From: Candidatus Poseidoniaceae archaeon
Lineage (GTDB): Archaea > Thermoplasmatota > Poseidoniia > Poseidoniales > Poseidoniaceae
Reading direction: 5' to 3'
Length of the DNA stretch: 53,217 nt
Assembly: GCA_023254445.1 (NCBI GenBank)
Contig: JALRLN010000002.1
Coordinates: 1-53,217 of the forward strand
Part shown: positions 34,105 through 42,751 of the stretch, in pieces
Numbering within the stretch: the first letter of the stretch is position 1
Layout: each line of letters starts with the position of its first letter
Notes under the pieces: generated by a model
What the model was told of the DNA's origin: nothing
What the model saw: the letters and a program-made list of their open reading frames with translations, nothing else
Database searches by the model: none
Translations under genes and position numbers: made by a program

Positions 34105-35142
34105 ATGCGCTTCGGATCCACACCCTACGTCGCCTCACGGGCGAAGGCGAGGAAGAACTCCCTCGCCGACAGGGCGCGGCTCCGACAGATCATCCACCAA
34201 CACCCCGATCAACTCACGGTGGCGGTGGCCGACCTTGGTTACCGAGCGGAAATCGACCGGTACGCAGCAACCTACGACGGTGGCGACCTCGTTGAGGCGG
34301 CCCTGAGCGACAACCTCGCTCACGAGTTGGACGCGATGATGGACTTGTGCTCCGGCGCTGTGGCGCGCATTGTCTCGGTCTATACCGGCCGGTTCGAGTA
34401 CCACAACGCCAAGGCCGTGCTTCGGGCCGTGCTGAACGAGGTTGAAGCCGACAAGGTTGGTCACGATATCCTGCCTGACCTGAACGACCTCAACACGCCA
34501 TGGCTGCAGATCGTTGAGCGCTCGGACAGCCTCCGCGCCGCCGCGACACTGATGCGTCGGAAGGCGTTCGGACCTGCTTTGATGGCCCTGCCAGAAGACG
34601 CAACGCTTGCAGCGTACGAGGATGCGTTGGACCGCCACTACTTCGCCAACGCCCTCTCGGCCCTTGGAGGCTCCAAGCCCGATGTTCGGATGCTGAAGGA
34701 CCTCCTCGCGACGGAAATCGATCATCGGAACATCATCAACCTCCTGGAGGCGGATGCGATGCGGCTGGAAGGCACGCGCGTGGTTGAGTCGCTGATTCCC
34801 GGCGGGCGGTTGATCCCCAAGCGAGCGTTCACCGCTGTTTCAAGCGGGGGCCGTGCTTCCCTGATGGAGGTGCTTCGAGGTTCCAACCGCTTTGACATGA
34901 ACGGGTTTGAAGCCGCCGTGAAGGCCTCCGACGAAGCCATGTCCCTCGACCCAGTCATCACGTGGCTTGGCGTCCGGGAGACCGCCCACCTGAGCCGGAT
35001 GAGCTACCTGCATCCGGTGTCGGCCCTCCCCGTCGTGCATTACATCGCCATGAAGGTGCAGGAGGTCAAGGACCTCCGCATCATCACACGCGGTTTGCTT
35101 GCAGGCTTGCCTGCTGACGTGGTGGAGGCCCACGTCTACTGA
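34105..35142 (+). CDS. atpC: A-type ATP synthase subunit C
   Basis: 345 residues, all helical, homologous to the V-type d subunit. It caps the rotor ring and links it to the central stalk D/F. It starts with RFGSTPYVASRAKARKNSL and shows the internal threefold pattern of the family (repeated YLxxR/DxxN-like helices, for example DIEIDHRNIINLLEADAM-type in the middle and SYLHPVSALPVVHYIAMK near the end). The ATG at 34105 follows the E stop by nine bases. The segment EVKDLRIITRGLLAG is the strongest family match. Confidence 0.93.
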   Translation: MRFGSTPYVASRAKARKNSLADRARLRQIIHQHPDQLTVAVADLGYRAEIDRYAATYDGGDLVEAALSDNLAHELDAMMDLCSGAVARIVSVYTGRFEYHNAKAVLRAVLNEVEADKVGHDILPDLNDLNTPWLQIVERSDSLRAAATLMRRKAFGPALMALPEDATLAAYEDALDRHYFANALSALGGSKPDVRMLKDLLATEIDHRNIINLLEADAMRLEGTRVVESLIPGGRLIPKRAFTAVSSGGRASLMEVLRGSNRFDMNGFEAAVKASDEAMSLDPVITWLGVRETAHLSRMSYLHPVSALPVVHYIAMKVQEVKDLRIITRGLLAGLPADVVEAHVY

Positions 35143-35156
35143 AGGAGGTGTGATGG

Positions 35157-35456
35157 ATGGAAATCGCCGTTGTCGGTTCTCCCGAATTCACCCTTGGCTT
35201 CCAACTCGCAGGGCTTTCGCACCTGCACAATCCTTCGGACGACGAGGCCATGGCCTCCGTCCTTCGCACGCTCCTCAACAGCAAGGAGGTGGGCATTGTC
35301 GTGGTCGACTCCGCGAGCCTGGCCCGCCTCCCAGAGCGGCTGCGAGAGCAGCTTTCCTCATCCGTGACCCCGACCGTTCTCGGCATCGGGACGGAAGAGG
35401 ACACCACCCTGCGCGATACCATCCGCAAGGCCATTGGAGTCGACCTATGGGCATGA
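35157..35456 (+). CDS. atpF: A-type ATP synthase subunit F
   Basis: 99 residues with a Rossmann-like fold (EIAVVGSPEFTLGFQLAGL at the start, VGIVVVDSASLARLP in the middle). It sits on the central stalk beside D and can affect activity. AAGGAGGTG stands just before the ATG at 35157; an ATG at 35153 is in another frame. It ends with the conserved short helix (RDTIRKAIGVDLW). The gap to atpA is 28 bases. Confidence 0.92.
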   Translation: MEIAVVGSPEFTLGFQLAGLSHLHNPSDDEAMASVLRTLLNSKEVGIVVVDSASLARLPERLREQLSSSVTPTVLGIGTEEDTTLRDTIRKAIGVDLWA

Positions 35457-35484
35457 TGTTCCACTACAACTTGGAGGAAGAAGA

Positions 35485-37224
35485 ATGAGCAAGGAAGGAC
35501 AGATCTATCGAATCTCAGGCCCTGTGGTAACCGCCAAGGGCATGAGCGCTGCCATGTACGACGTCGTGCGCGTTGGAAACGAAGGACTGATGGGTGAAGT
35601 CATCGAACTTCACGGCGATCAGGCCGTCATTCAGGTGTACGAAGACACCTCAGGTATTCGCCCCGGCGAACCGGTGCTCAACACCGGTGAAACGCTCTCC
35701 GTGGCCCTCGGTCCCGGTCTGCTGACGCAGATTTACGACGGGATTCAGCGTCCCCTCCAGACGCTTGAGGAACAGATGGGCTTCTTCATCACCCGTGGTG
35801 TTGACGCGGACGCCTTTGACATGGAGAAGGTCTGGACCTTTGAGCCCGTGGCCTCTGTCGGCGACGCGGTCGAAGGTGGTCAAGTGATTGGCCACGTTCA
35901 GGAAACCGAGACCATCGTTCACAAGATCATGATGCCCCCTGGCACCTCGGGCACCATCAAGTCCATCGAAAGCGGCGACTTCAACGTAACACAGACGGTC
36001 GCCACCCTCGAAGACGGGACCGAGGTGCAGATGCTCCAGAAGTGGCCTGTCCGAAGCCCCCGTCCGTTCAAGACGAAGTACGCACCGGACACACCCCTCA
36101 TCACCGGAATGCGCATCCTTGACTTCCTGTTCCCACTCGCCAAGGGCGGTGCCGCCGGCATTCCTGGACCCTTCGGATCCGGCAAGACGGTGACGCAGCA
36201 ATCGCTTGCGAAGTACTCGGACGCCCAAATCGTCGTCTACATCGGCTGCGGTGAGCGCGGCAACGAGATGACCGAAGTGCTGGACGAGTTCCCTCACCTC
36301 ATCGACCCCAACACAGGGAAGCCGCTCATGAACCGGACCGTCATGATCGCCAACACCTCGAACATGCCTGTCGCTGCCCGTGAAGCCTCGGTGTACACCG
36401 GCATCACCATCGCGGAATACTTCCGTGACATGGGCTACGACGTTGCCCTCATGGCCGACTCGACCTCGCGTTGGGCCGAAGCCATGCGTGAGATTTCGTC
36501 TCGTCTTGAGGAGATGCCCGGTGAAGAAGGGTACCCCGCGTACCTCTCCTCCCGCATCGCTGAATTCTACGAGCGCGCTGGCCGTGTCAACACCTTGTCC
36601 GGCGACGACGGCTCGGTGACCGCCATCGGCGCAGTGTCGCCTCCCGGCGGTGACATTTCTGAACCCGTCAGCCAAGGTACCCTCCGCATTGTCAAGGTGT
36701 TCTGGGGCCTCGACGCTGGCCTCGCTCGACAGCGGCACTTCCCCGCCATCAACTGGCTGACGTCGTACTCCCTGTACCCTCCCTCGCTCGACCAGTGGTA
36801 CCGCGACAACATCAACCAGGACTTCCCAGAGATCCGCACGGCCATTTCTGGCCTGCTGCAGGTCGAGGCCGAACTCCAAGAAATCGTGCAACTCGTCGGC
36901 TCCGACGCCCTGCCGGTGGATCAGCAACTCACGCTTGAAGTGGCCCGCATGATCCGCGAGTACTTCCTCCAGCAGAACGGCTTCGACCCCGTGGATGCGT
37001 ATTGTGACATCAACCTCCAGTACCAAATGGCGAAGGCCGTGCTGTCCTTCCAAGACGCTGCCAAGGCGGCCATGGCCGCGGGTGCAGCGCTGAACGACGT
37101 GGTCAACGTCCCCGCCCGATCTGCGCTTCTGCGTGGTCGCTTTGAACAAGGGTACGTGGACCGCATCGACGACATGGTCAAGGCGATGGTGGCGGAAATC
37201 GAAGCCACCGTGGAGGAGAACTGA
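35485..37224 (+). CDS. atpA: A-type ATP synthase subunit A (catalytic)
   Basis: 579 residues. Catalytic nucleotide-binding subunit of the A3B3 head. Walker A is GPFGSGKTVTQQ, preceded by the non-homologous region characteristic of A/V-type catalytic subunits (about 90 extra residues, including 'MMPPGTSGTIKSIESG'). Walker B and the catalytic Glu region are in 'IVVYIGCGERGNEMTEVLDE'; DSTSRWAEAMREIS is another hallmark. The ATG at 35485 follows GGAGG by seven bases; the in-frame extension to 35434 overlaps atpF and is not conserved. No intein is present; the P-loop region is continuous. Confidence 0.97.
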   Translation: MSKEGQIYRISGPVVTAKGMSAAMYDVVRVGNEGLMGEVIELHGDQAVIQVYEDTSGIRPGEPVLNTGETLSVALGPGLLTQIYDGIQRPLQTLEEQMGFFITRGVDADAFDMEKVWTFEPVASVGDAVEGGQVIGHVQETETIVHKIMMPPGTSGTIKSIESGDFNVTQTVATLEDGTEVQMLQKWPVRSPRPFKTKYAPDTPLITGMRILDFLFPLAKGGAAGIPGPFGSGKTVTQQSLAKYSDAQIVVYIGCGERGNEMTEVLDEFPHLIDPNTGKPLMNRTVMIANTSNMPVAAREASVYTGITIAEYFRDMGYDVALMADSTSRWAEAMREISSRLEEMPGEEGYPAYLSSRIAEFYERAGRVNTLSGDDGSVTAIGAVSPPGGDISEPVSQGTLRIVKVFWGLDAGLARQRHFPAINWLTSYSLYPPSLDQWYRDNINQDFPEIRTAISGLLQVEAELQEIVQLVGSDALPVDQQLTLEVARMIREYFLQQNGFDPVDAYCDINLQYQMAKAVLSFQDAAKAAMAAGAALNDVVNVPARSALLRGRFEQGYVDRIDDMVKAMVAEIEATVEEN

Positions 37225-37236
37225 GGAGGGATCATC

Positions 37237-38616
37237 ATGGCAGGCAAGGAATACCGAACCATCACCGACGTCAAGGGACCGCTTGTGTTCCTGAACAAGA
37301 CCGAACCCGTTGCGTACGGGGAGATCGTCTCCCTGCGGCTCTCCAACGGGGACATCAAGAACGGGCAAGTGCTCGACACCTCCGACGACATGGTCGTTGT
37401 TCAGGTGTTCGAAGGCACCGCCAAGGTCGACCGCGAAGCGGGCGTCACCTTCCTTGGTGACGTGTTCAAGCTCCCCGTCAGCACCGACCTCGTCGGGCGC
37501 ATTCTCGACGGTGCTGGGCGACCCCGAGACGGTGGCCCTGAGATCGTTGCTGACGAAAAGGCGGACATCATCGGTGCGGCCATCAACCCCTACAGCCGGC
37601 AGAGCCCGCACGACTTCATTCAGACCGGCATTTCGGCCATCGACTGCTGCACCACCCTTGTTCGCGGACAGAAACTTCCGATTTTCTCCGCTTCGGGTCT
37701 GCCCCACAACGACATCGCCTTGCAGATCGCCCGTCAGGCCAAGCTCAAGGACTCCGATGAGGAATTCATCGTGGTCTTCTGCGCCATGGGCATCACCGCT
37801 GAAGAATACAACTTCTTCCGTTCCGACCTTGAGCGCACCGGTGCGCTCGAGAACGCCGTGCTGTTCGTCAACCTCGCCGACGACCCGGCGGTCGAGCGGA
37901 TCATTACCCCGCGTCTCGCCCTGACCGCAGCGGAATACCTCGCGTTTGAGCAGGACTACCACGTGCTCGTCATCTACACGGACATGACGAACTACTGCGA
38001 CGCCCTTCGCCAAATCGGCGCAGCGCGTGAGGAAGTTCCCGGACGGCGTGGGTACCCCGGTTACATGTACACGGACCTGGCGATGCTCTACGAGCGCGCA
38101 GGCATCGTCAAGGGCAAGAAGGGGTCCATCACCCAGTTCCCCATCCTGACCATGCCCGGTGACGACATCACGCACCCCATCCCCGACCTTTCCGGTTACA
38201 TCACCGAAGGCCAGATCGTGATTTCGCGTGAACTCCACCAGCAGGGCATCTACCCGCCCATCAACGTGCTTCCCTCGCTCTCCCGGCTCATGGGATCGTG
38301 CATCGGCGCAAAGACGACGCGAGACGACCACAAGAAGGTCAGCGACCAAATGTACGCTGCGTACGCTCAAGGTCGAGAACTGCGTGGTCTCGTGGCCATC
38401 GTTGGTGAGGACGCCCTCAACGAGCGTGACAAGCAACTCTTGGACTTCTCCGGCGTCTTTGAGGACCGTTTCCTCCGGCAGAGCCGTGACGAAGACCGCA
38501 CCATCGACAACACGCTGGATTTGTGCTGGGAACTGATGTCGAGCATCGACACGAAGTACCTCGTCCGTCTTGACGACGAACTGATCGCAAAGTACCACCC
38601 CGACAACAGGTCCTGA
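37237..38616 (+). CDS. atpB: A-type ATP synthase subunit B (regulatory nucleotide-binding)
   Basis: 459 residues. Non-catalytic partner of subunit A. The degenerate P-loop region reads IFSASGLPHNDIALQIARQ, as expected for B. 'VVFCAMGITAEEYNFFR', 'GYPGYMYTDLAMLYERAG' and 'NVLPSLSRLMGSCIG' are diagnostic blocks. GAGGAGGG precedes the ATG. The spacing to atpA is 12 bases and to atpD 15 bases, as in a single transcript. Confidence 0.97.
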   Translation: MAGKEYRTITDVKGPLVFLNKTEPVAYGEIVSLRLSNGDIKNGQVLDTSDDMVVVQVFEGTAKVDREAGVTFLGDVFKLPVSTDLVGRILDGAGRPRDGGPEIVADEKADIIGAAINPYSRQSPHDFIQTGISAIDCCTTLVRGQKLPIFSASGLPHNDIALQIARQAKLKDSDEEFIVVFCAMGITAEEYNFFRSDLERTGALENAVLFVNLADDPAVERIITPRLALTAAEYLAFEQDYHVLVIYTDMTNYCDALRQIGAAREEVPGRRGYPGYMYTDLAMLYERAGIVKGKKGSITQFPILTMPGDDITHPIPDLSGYITEGQIVISRELHQQGIYPPINVLPSLSRLMGSCIGAKTTRDDHKKVSDQMYAAYAQGRELRGLVAIVGEDALNERDKQLLDFSGVFEDRFLRQSRDEDRTIDNTLDLCWELMSSIDTKYLVRLDDELIAKYHPDNRS

Positions 38617-38631
38617 GACGGAGGCATACCC

Positions 38632-39249
38632 ATGGCGCTCGACATCAAGCCGACCCGAAGCGAGCTCATCAAGCTCAAAGGGCGGATCAAGCAGACCCGA
38701 AACGGGTACAAACTGCTGAAGATGAAGCGTGACGGTCTGTTCCATGAATTCCGAACCCTGTTGACGGAGATGATTGCGGCAAAGCAAGAATTGACCGAAG
38801 CCTATCGCCTTGCCAAAACCCGCATTGACCTCGCAAACGCCATCGAAGGTGGCTTGGCGGTTCGTGCTGCGGCGATCGCGAACTCGGCCCACCCTGAGGT
38901 GGAGGTCGAACGGCGGAACATCATGGGCGTCGTGGTGCCCAACGTGAGCGGGACCAACCTCCGTTCCACGTTTGAAGAGCGTGGCATTGGTTTCATCGGC
39001 TCCAGCCCGTACATCGACGAAGCCAGCGATGCGTTCGGTGACCTGATCGAGAAGATGGTCAAGGCTGCTGAAATGGAAGCCACGTTGAAGCGTCTTCTGG
39101 AGGAGATTGAAGCGACCAAGCGGCGTGTGAACGCGCTCGAGTTCAAGGTGATTCCAGAACTCGAAGAAGCGAAGGTCTTCATCCAACTTCGTCTCGAGGA
39201 GATGGAGCGCGAAGAGACCTTCCGCCTCAAGCGCTTCAAGAACAAGTGA
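38632..39249 (+). CDS. atpD: A-type ATP synthase subunit D (central stalk)
   Basis: 205 residues. The rotating central shaft; long N- and C-terminal helices form the coiled coil inside the A3B3 head. The start DIKPTRSELIKLKGRIKQTR and the mid-region 'EKMVKAAEMEATLKRLLEEI' with 'ATKRRVNALEFKVIPELEEA' are family signatures. Last gene of the operon. Start at 38632 after GGAGG. The following gene begins 73 bases downstream with different content, so the operon probably ends near here, although no T run is visible. Confidence 0.95.
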   Translation: MALDIKPTRSELIKLKGRIKQTRNGYKLLKMKRDGLFHEFRTLLTEMIAAKQELTEAYRLAKTRIDLANAIEGGLAVRAAAIANSAHPEVEVERRNIMGVVVPNVSGTNLRSTFEERGIGFIGSSPYIDEASDAFGDLIEKMVKAAEMEATLKRLLEEIEATKRRVNALEFKVIPELEEAKVFIQLRLEEMEREETFRLKRFKNK

Positions 39250-39322
39250 GCAGGCTCCAGCCCACGGTGCTGGGGGTTGTTTCAAGTCCGAGCCCGAGCG
39301 AGCAACGGTTGGGGTGGCCTGC

Positions 39323-41806
39323 ATGACGGACGACGACGTGGTCCGCTTCGAGGACGACGCCCCCGATGCACTTGCCGTGCACCGTCGAGCATGGTCGCAG
39401 GCTGACCTCCTCGAGCACGTGATGCTTCGGCACCTGCCACTCGGGGCGCGCCTGAACGACCGGCCGCCAGCGTGGGAGGTGAACGAATCCCCGGACGCCA
39501 CGACGTCTTCGGCGCTTCGTCGCCTCAACGACGACCTCGCCCCTCTTGGATGGATGGCACGGCTTCACGACGGCCGTCCCGCCGTGGTGCACGCCATTCC
39601 ACGCCCACGTGGGCAGTTCACCGGTCTCGGGTGGCGGGCTGTGCTCTGGTCGGTGTCCGTGCTCACCCTGACCCTCGCGAGCCTCGTTGGTACGGCCGCT
39701 TCGCGGCCGGAAGGCGGATACGTGTCCTCATCGGCCTTTGTTGACGCCTTCCTGCTGACGACCATGCCAGCCGTCGCCTTGCTCGCCGTTGCTTCGATCG
39801 TGCAGGTGCGACTCGCTGCCCGATTTGGGGTGCGGGTTGGGCCGATTGTCCCGGTACCGGACCCGTCCATCCTGTTGTGGACGCTTGGCCTTGTTCCCGT
39901 CACGTGGCTGGTGTGGCCCTTCGGCATCCTTGTGATTCCGACGCTTCCTCGCATGGACGCCCGTCCTTGGCCCGACCGGCAAAGCCTGGGTTGGACCTCC
40001 CTCAGTGCCCCTGTGGTCCTCATTGTTGGTGGGTTGTCCCTTTGGATGGCCGGTTGGTTGCTCACCCCCGAGGCCAGTTCAGTGACCTCAGCAACGGTGA
40101 GTCACGACGCGGGATGGTTGCTCGTCATGCTCGATGGTCTCCTTCGGACGGACCTCGCTGTTCGCGCCGCTTGGGCACATCCGCTCGTTTGGGCGGGTGC
40201 GACCACGGTCTTCCTTGCGTGGGTTTCCCTGCTTCACGTGCCGACCTTCCCCGGGGGACGACTCCACGTCGCGCGGCTTGGGACGATGGAGGTGCGCAAC
40301 ACACAAACCCAGGTGTTGTTGTTGGTGGCCTTCGCGTTCGGAGCGGTGCTGTTTGACGTGTTCTCAAGTTTCTCGGTGTGGAGCCTCGTCTTGCCCGTGG
40401 TCCTCATGCTGACCTTGCTGATGGGGGCCGATCAGCGGTGGCCTGTGGTGCTCGATGAAACGCGGCCCGTCGAGGAGCGTCAGCACATGTGGATGGGCCT
40501 CATCTGGGTGGTGTTGCTGCTCCTCGCGTTGCCGTCCGAAACACCCTTGCTGGCGCACGAGGATTGGGACGCTTCTGTTGAGGGAGCCATCGAGGGTGAA
40601 GCGTTGGCCGCTCTCGACGGTGAAACGTGGAACCTGTCGCTCACCGTCGTCATCGACAACCCATCGCTGCTTGATCGCCGAGTCGCCTTGACGGCGTCGA
40701 TGCCAACGGGATGGGAGGCGTCGTGGAACAACTGCATGGACGGCTCCACGTGCACCGTTAACGTCGATGCTGGGCGAAGCAAGGAAATTCACCTCTCCGC
40801 CATATGGTCCGGAGATGGCTCACCCGCTTCGGGCTTCATCCAGTTCCTTGGATTGCCTAACTTGGTTGACGTGCCCTTGGAGGTCGACCTCGATGCTGTC
40901 CCCGTCAACGGAACATGGACGCTTGAACGCGATACGCTCGGCGCGATGCTCTGCGCCGAAGTGCGGATGGCGGCAGATGCACCGCCTGCAAACCTCACGT
41001 TCACCGACCCATCGTACGCATCGAACCTCTTGTGGTGGTCGGGGACGGGTGGTGTCAGCACCATGGTTGAGGATTCTGGACCGGCTTGCCTTCGGTCCGC
41101 TGACCCCATGCTCCTTCGTCACCTTCCTCCGTCCGGCATCGTCCTGAACGGCAGCCGCTTCAACCTGCAGCCGCCGGTGGTGACGTCCCGTTTGAGCATG
41201 GACGGAAACGGATGGAACGTCACGTCGGCGGGGTGGGGTGCTGGACTCGACGCTGGGGGGACGCTCCACCTCGACGGCGACACGTGCCCTTCGGCCGAAG
41301 CGCCAATCAGCACCCCTCCTCACGGAGAGGACGGATGGGTGTGGGACCTTGGGGTACGTGATGCGGGAGCCCTTCCTGTCATCGCCGACGGTGAACAGTT
41401 GGTGCTCCGCACCCCTGCCACAGGCCATCTGCTCCATTGCCCGATCGACGGCTCAACGGCCGTCGTTCACACGCTTGAACCCGGACCCGATGTGGTGCTC
41501 TTTACCCCGGAGATCGAGCGTTCGTGGATTGGCTTTGGAGCCGTGCTTGTGGATGGCGTCGTGCTGCACGGTCCTGACCTGGGTACAAACGGGACGCTCT
41601 TGCTCTCCCTTCAGGTCGAAGCGGACACCCCCTTTGTCGTTGAGGTGCTTGGCGATGGCGTTGGATGGTCCATCGAAGCCAATGCAACGCTCGTCGCTGG
41701 ACAGCATGAGATGTGGCTTCACCCACCGATGGAAGGAACCGCCAGCGTTGTCTTGGACCATGTTGACGGCAGGATGGTGTTGAGGGCCTCGTCCATGGAG
41801 GCCTGA
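39323..41806 (+). CDS. Site-2 protease-like membrane protein lacking the metal-binding motifs
   Basis: 827 residues. The N-terminal 100 residues (LRRLNDDLAPLGWMARL) and the membrane core match archaeal M50/EGY-type site-2 proteases: 'VQVRLAARFGVRVGPIVPVP', 'RQSLGWTSLSAPVVLIVGGL' and 'AHPLVWAGATTVFLAWVSLL' stand where the family has its HExxH helix, PNRRALFDIGxAGP and HPxxxAxWxGLLxTxLNLLP. The active HExxH is replaced by SIVQV (residues 158-162), and the later LDGG loop reads FPGGR (309-313), so both zinc motifs are gone. More membrane helices and a roughly 400-residue outer beta-rich domain follow. The start is the ATG at 39323 rather than the GTG at 39314. Presumably an inactive homologue with a binding or chaperone role. 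Confidence 0.65.
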   Translation: MTDDDVVRFEDDAPDALAVHRRAWSQADLLEHVMLRHLPLGARLNDRPPAWEVNESPDATTSSALRRLNDDLAPLGWMARLHDGRPAVVHAIPRPRGQFTGLGWRAVLWSVSVLTLTLASLVGTAASRPEGGYVSSSAFVDAFLLTTMPAVALLAVASIVQVRLAARFGVRVGPIVPVPDPSILLWTLGLVPVTWLVWPFGILVIPTLPRMDARPWPDRQSLGWTSLSAPVVLIVGGLSLWMAGWLLTPEASSVTSATVSHDAGWLLVMLDGLLRTDLAVRAAWAHPLVWAGATTVFLAWVSLLHVPTFPGGRLHVARLGTMEVRNTQTQVLLLVAFAFGAVLFDVFSSFSVWSLVLPVVLMLTLLMGADQRWPVVLDETRPVEERQHMWMGLIWVVLLLLALPSETPLLAHEDWDASVEGAIEGEALAALDGETWNLSLTVVIDNPSLLDRRVALTASMPTGWEASWNNCMDGSTCTVNVDAGRSKEIHLSAIWSGDGSPASGFIQFLGLPNLVDVPLEVDLDAVPVNGTWTLERDTLGAMLCAEVRMAADAPPANLTFTDPSYASNLLWWSGTGGVSTMVEDSGPACLRSADPMLLRHLPPSGIVLNGSRFNLQPPVVTSRLSMDGNGWNVTSAGWGAGLDAGGTLHLDGDTCPSAEAPISTPPHGEDGWVWDLGVRDAGALPVIADGEQLVLRTPATGHLLHCPIDGSTAVVHTLEPGPDVVLFTPEIERSWIGFGAVLVDGVVLHGPDLGTNGTLLLSLQVEADTPFVVEVLGDGVGWSIEANATLVAGQHEMWLHPPMEGTASVVLDHVDGRMVLRASSMEA

Positions 41807-41809
41807 CAC

Positions 41810-42751
41810 GTGCGCATCGGCATCGTTGGTTTAGGAGCGATCGGTGGCCTGATGGCCACCGCCCTTGCACCTCATGCTGAGGTGCATGTGTTCGCTCGTG
41901 GCCCACGGGGGGTGCACGCCGTGGCAGAAGGCCTTGTGCTGGAGGGCCTGTTCGCACATCGTCTCCAGCCCGAGGACGTTACCGTTCACCTACCGGAGTT
42001 GGACCATCCCGCACCTTCGGGGCTGGACGTCGTGCTCTTGGCGGTGAAAGCACATCAGGTGGAAGCGGCGATGGAACGTGCCCTTCCCTCGCTCGTGAAC
42101 GAAGGCGTTGTGGCGTACCTTGGGAACGGCCTGGGTGTCGTCGAATCGCTGCAGAGGCATCACCCCGGGCGTGTCGTTGCCGTCACGTGCACCCATGGGG
42201 CGATGGTGGGTGAGGGGGCGAGCACCCGCTGGACGGGGCATGGCTCACTCATGCTTGGTTCGTGGCCTTCAGGGCCAGTGACACCTGCGATGATGGCGCT
42301 TGAAGCACTGCTGAAGCGGGCGAACCTCAACCCCGTCTGCGTCGAAAACGCACGTTCTCATGTCTGGCGCAAGGCCCTCCTGAACATCGCCATCAACCCC
42401 GTTTGCGCGCTTGCAGGGGTGGAGAACGGCATCATGCTGGAACGGCACGACTTGTTGGAAAGCGGTCTCGAACTGATGCGTGAAGCCATGGACGTTGGCC
42501 ATGCCCTTGGCATCGAGCAACCAAACCCAGTCGAGGCCGCGACCGACGTCATCGACGTCCTGACGGCGACAGCGACGAACCGCTGCTCGATGTTGGAAGA
42601 CGTCCGACGAGGGCGGCGAACGGAAATTGACGCCCTCAACGGCGCCGTGGTCGACCTCGGTGAGGAGGCGGGTGTGCCGACCCCGCGAAACGCACAGATC
42701 ACGGCCTTGGTGCGTGCCGTCGATGCAGATCACTCAAGGTCGGCGTTGTAG
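41810..42751 (+). CDS. panE: 2-dehydropantoate 2-reductase-like NAD(P)H oxidoreductase
   Basis: 313 residues. The N-terminal Rossmann motif is MRIGIVGLGAIGGLMAT (GxGxxG). 'DVVLLAVKAHQVEAAM' and 'GNGLGVVESLQR' are typical of ketopantoate reductases; the catalytic Lys region is HVWRKALLNIAINPVCAL, and 'RRTEIDALNGAVVDLGEEAG' marks the C-terminal helical domain. It would reduce 2-dehydropantoate to pantoate for CoA synthesis. It starts with GTG four bases after the upstream stop. Its 3' end overlaps the end of the convergent nadB gene by 22 bases. Confidence 0.85.
   Translation: MRIGIVGLGAIGGLMATALAPHAEVHVFARGPRGVHAVAEGLVLEGLFAHRLQPEDVTVHLPELDHPAPSGLDVVLLAVKAHQVEAAMERALPSLVNEGVVAYLGNGLGVVESLQRHHPGRVVAVTCTHGAMVGEGASTRWTGHGSLMLGSWPSGPVTPAMMALEALLKRANLNPVCVENARSHVWRKALLNIAINPVCALAGVENGIMLERHDLLESGLELMREAMDVGHALGIEQPNPVEAATDVIDVLTATATNRCSMLEDVRRGRRTEIDALNGAVVDLGEEAGVPTPRNAQITALVRAVDADHSRSAL

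Noticed and set aside
35650..39528. A 1292-codon open frame on the minus strand across the ATP synthase genes
   Set aside because: It lies antisense to atpA, atpB and atpD, which have full-length family matches. Such frames are common in GC-rich genes, and the translation is of the low-complexity, His/Gly/Val-rich kind seen in shadow frames.
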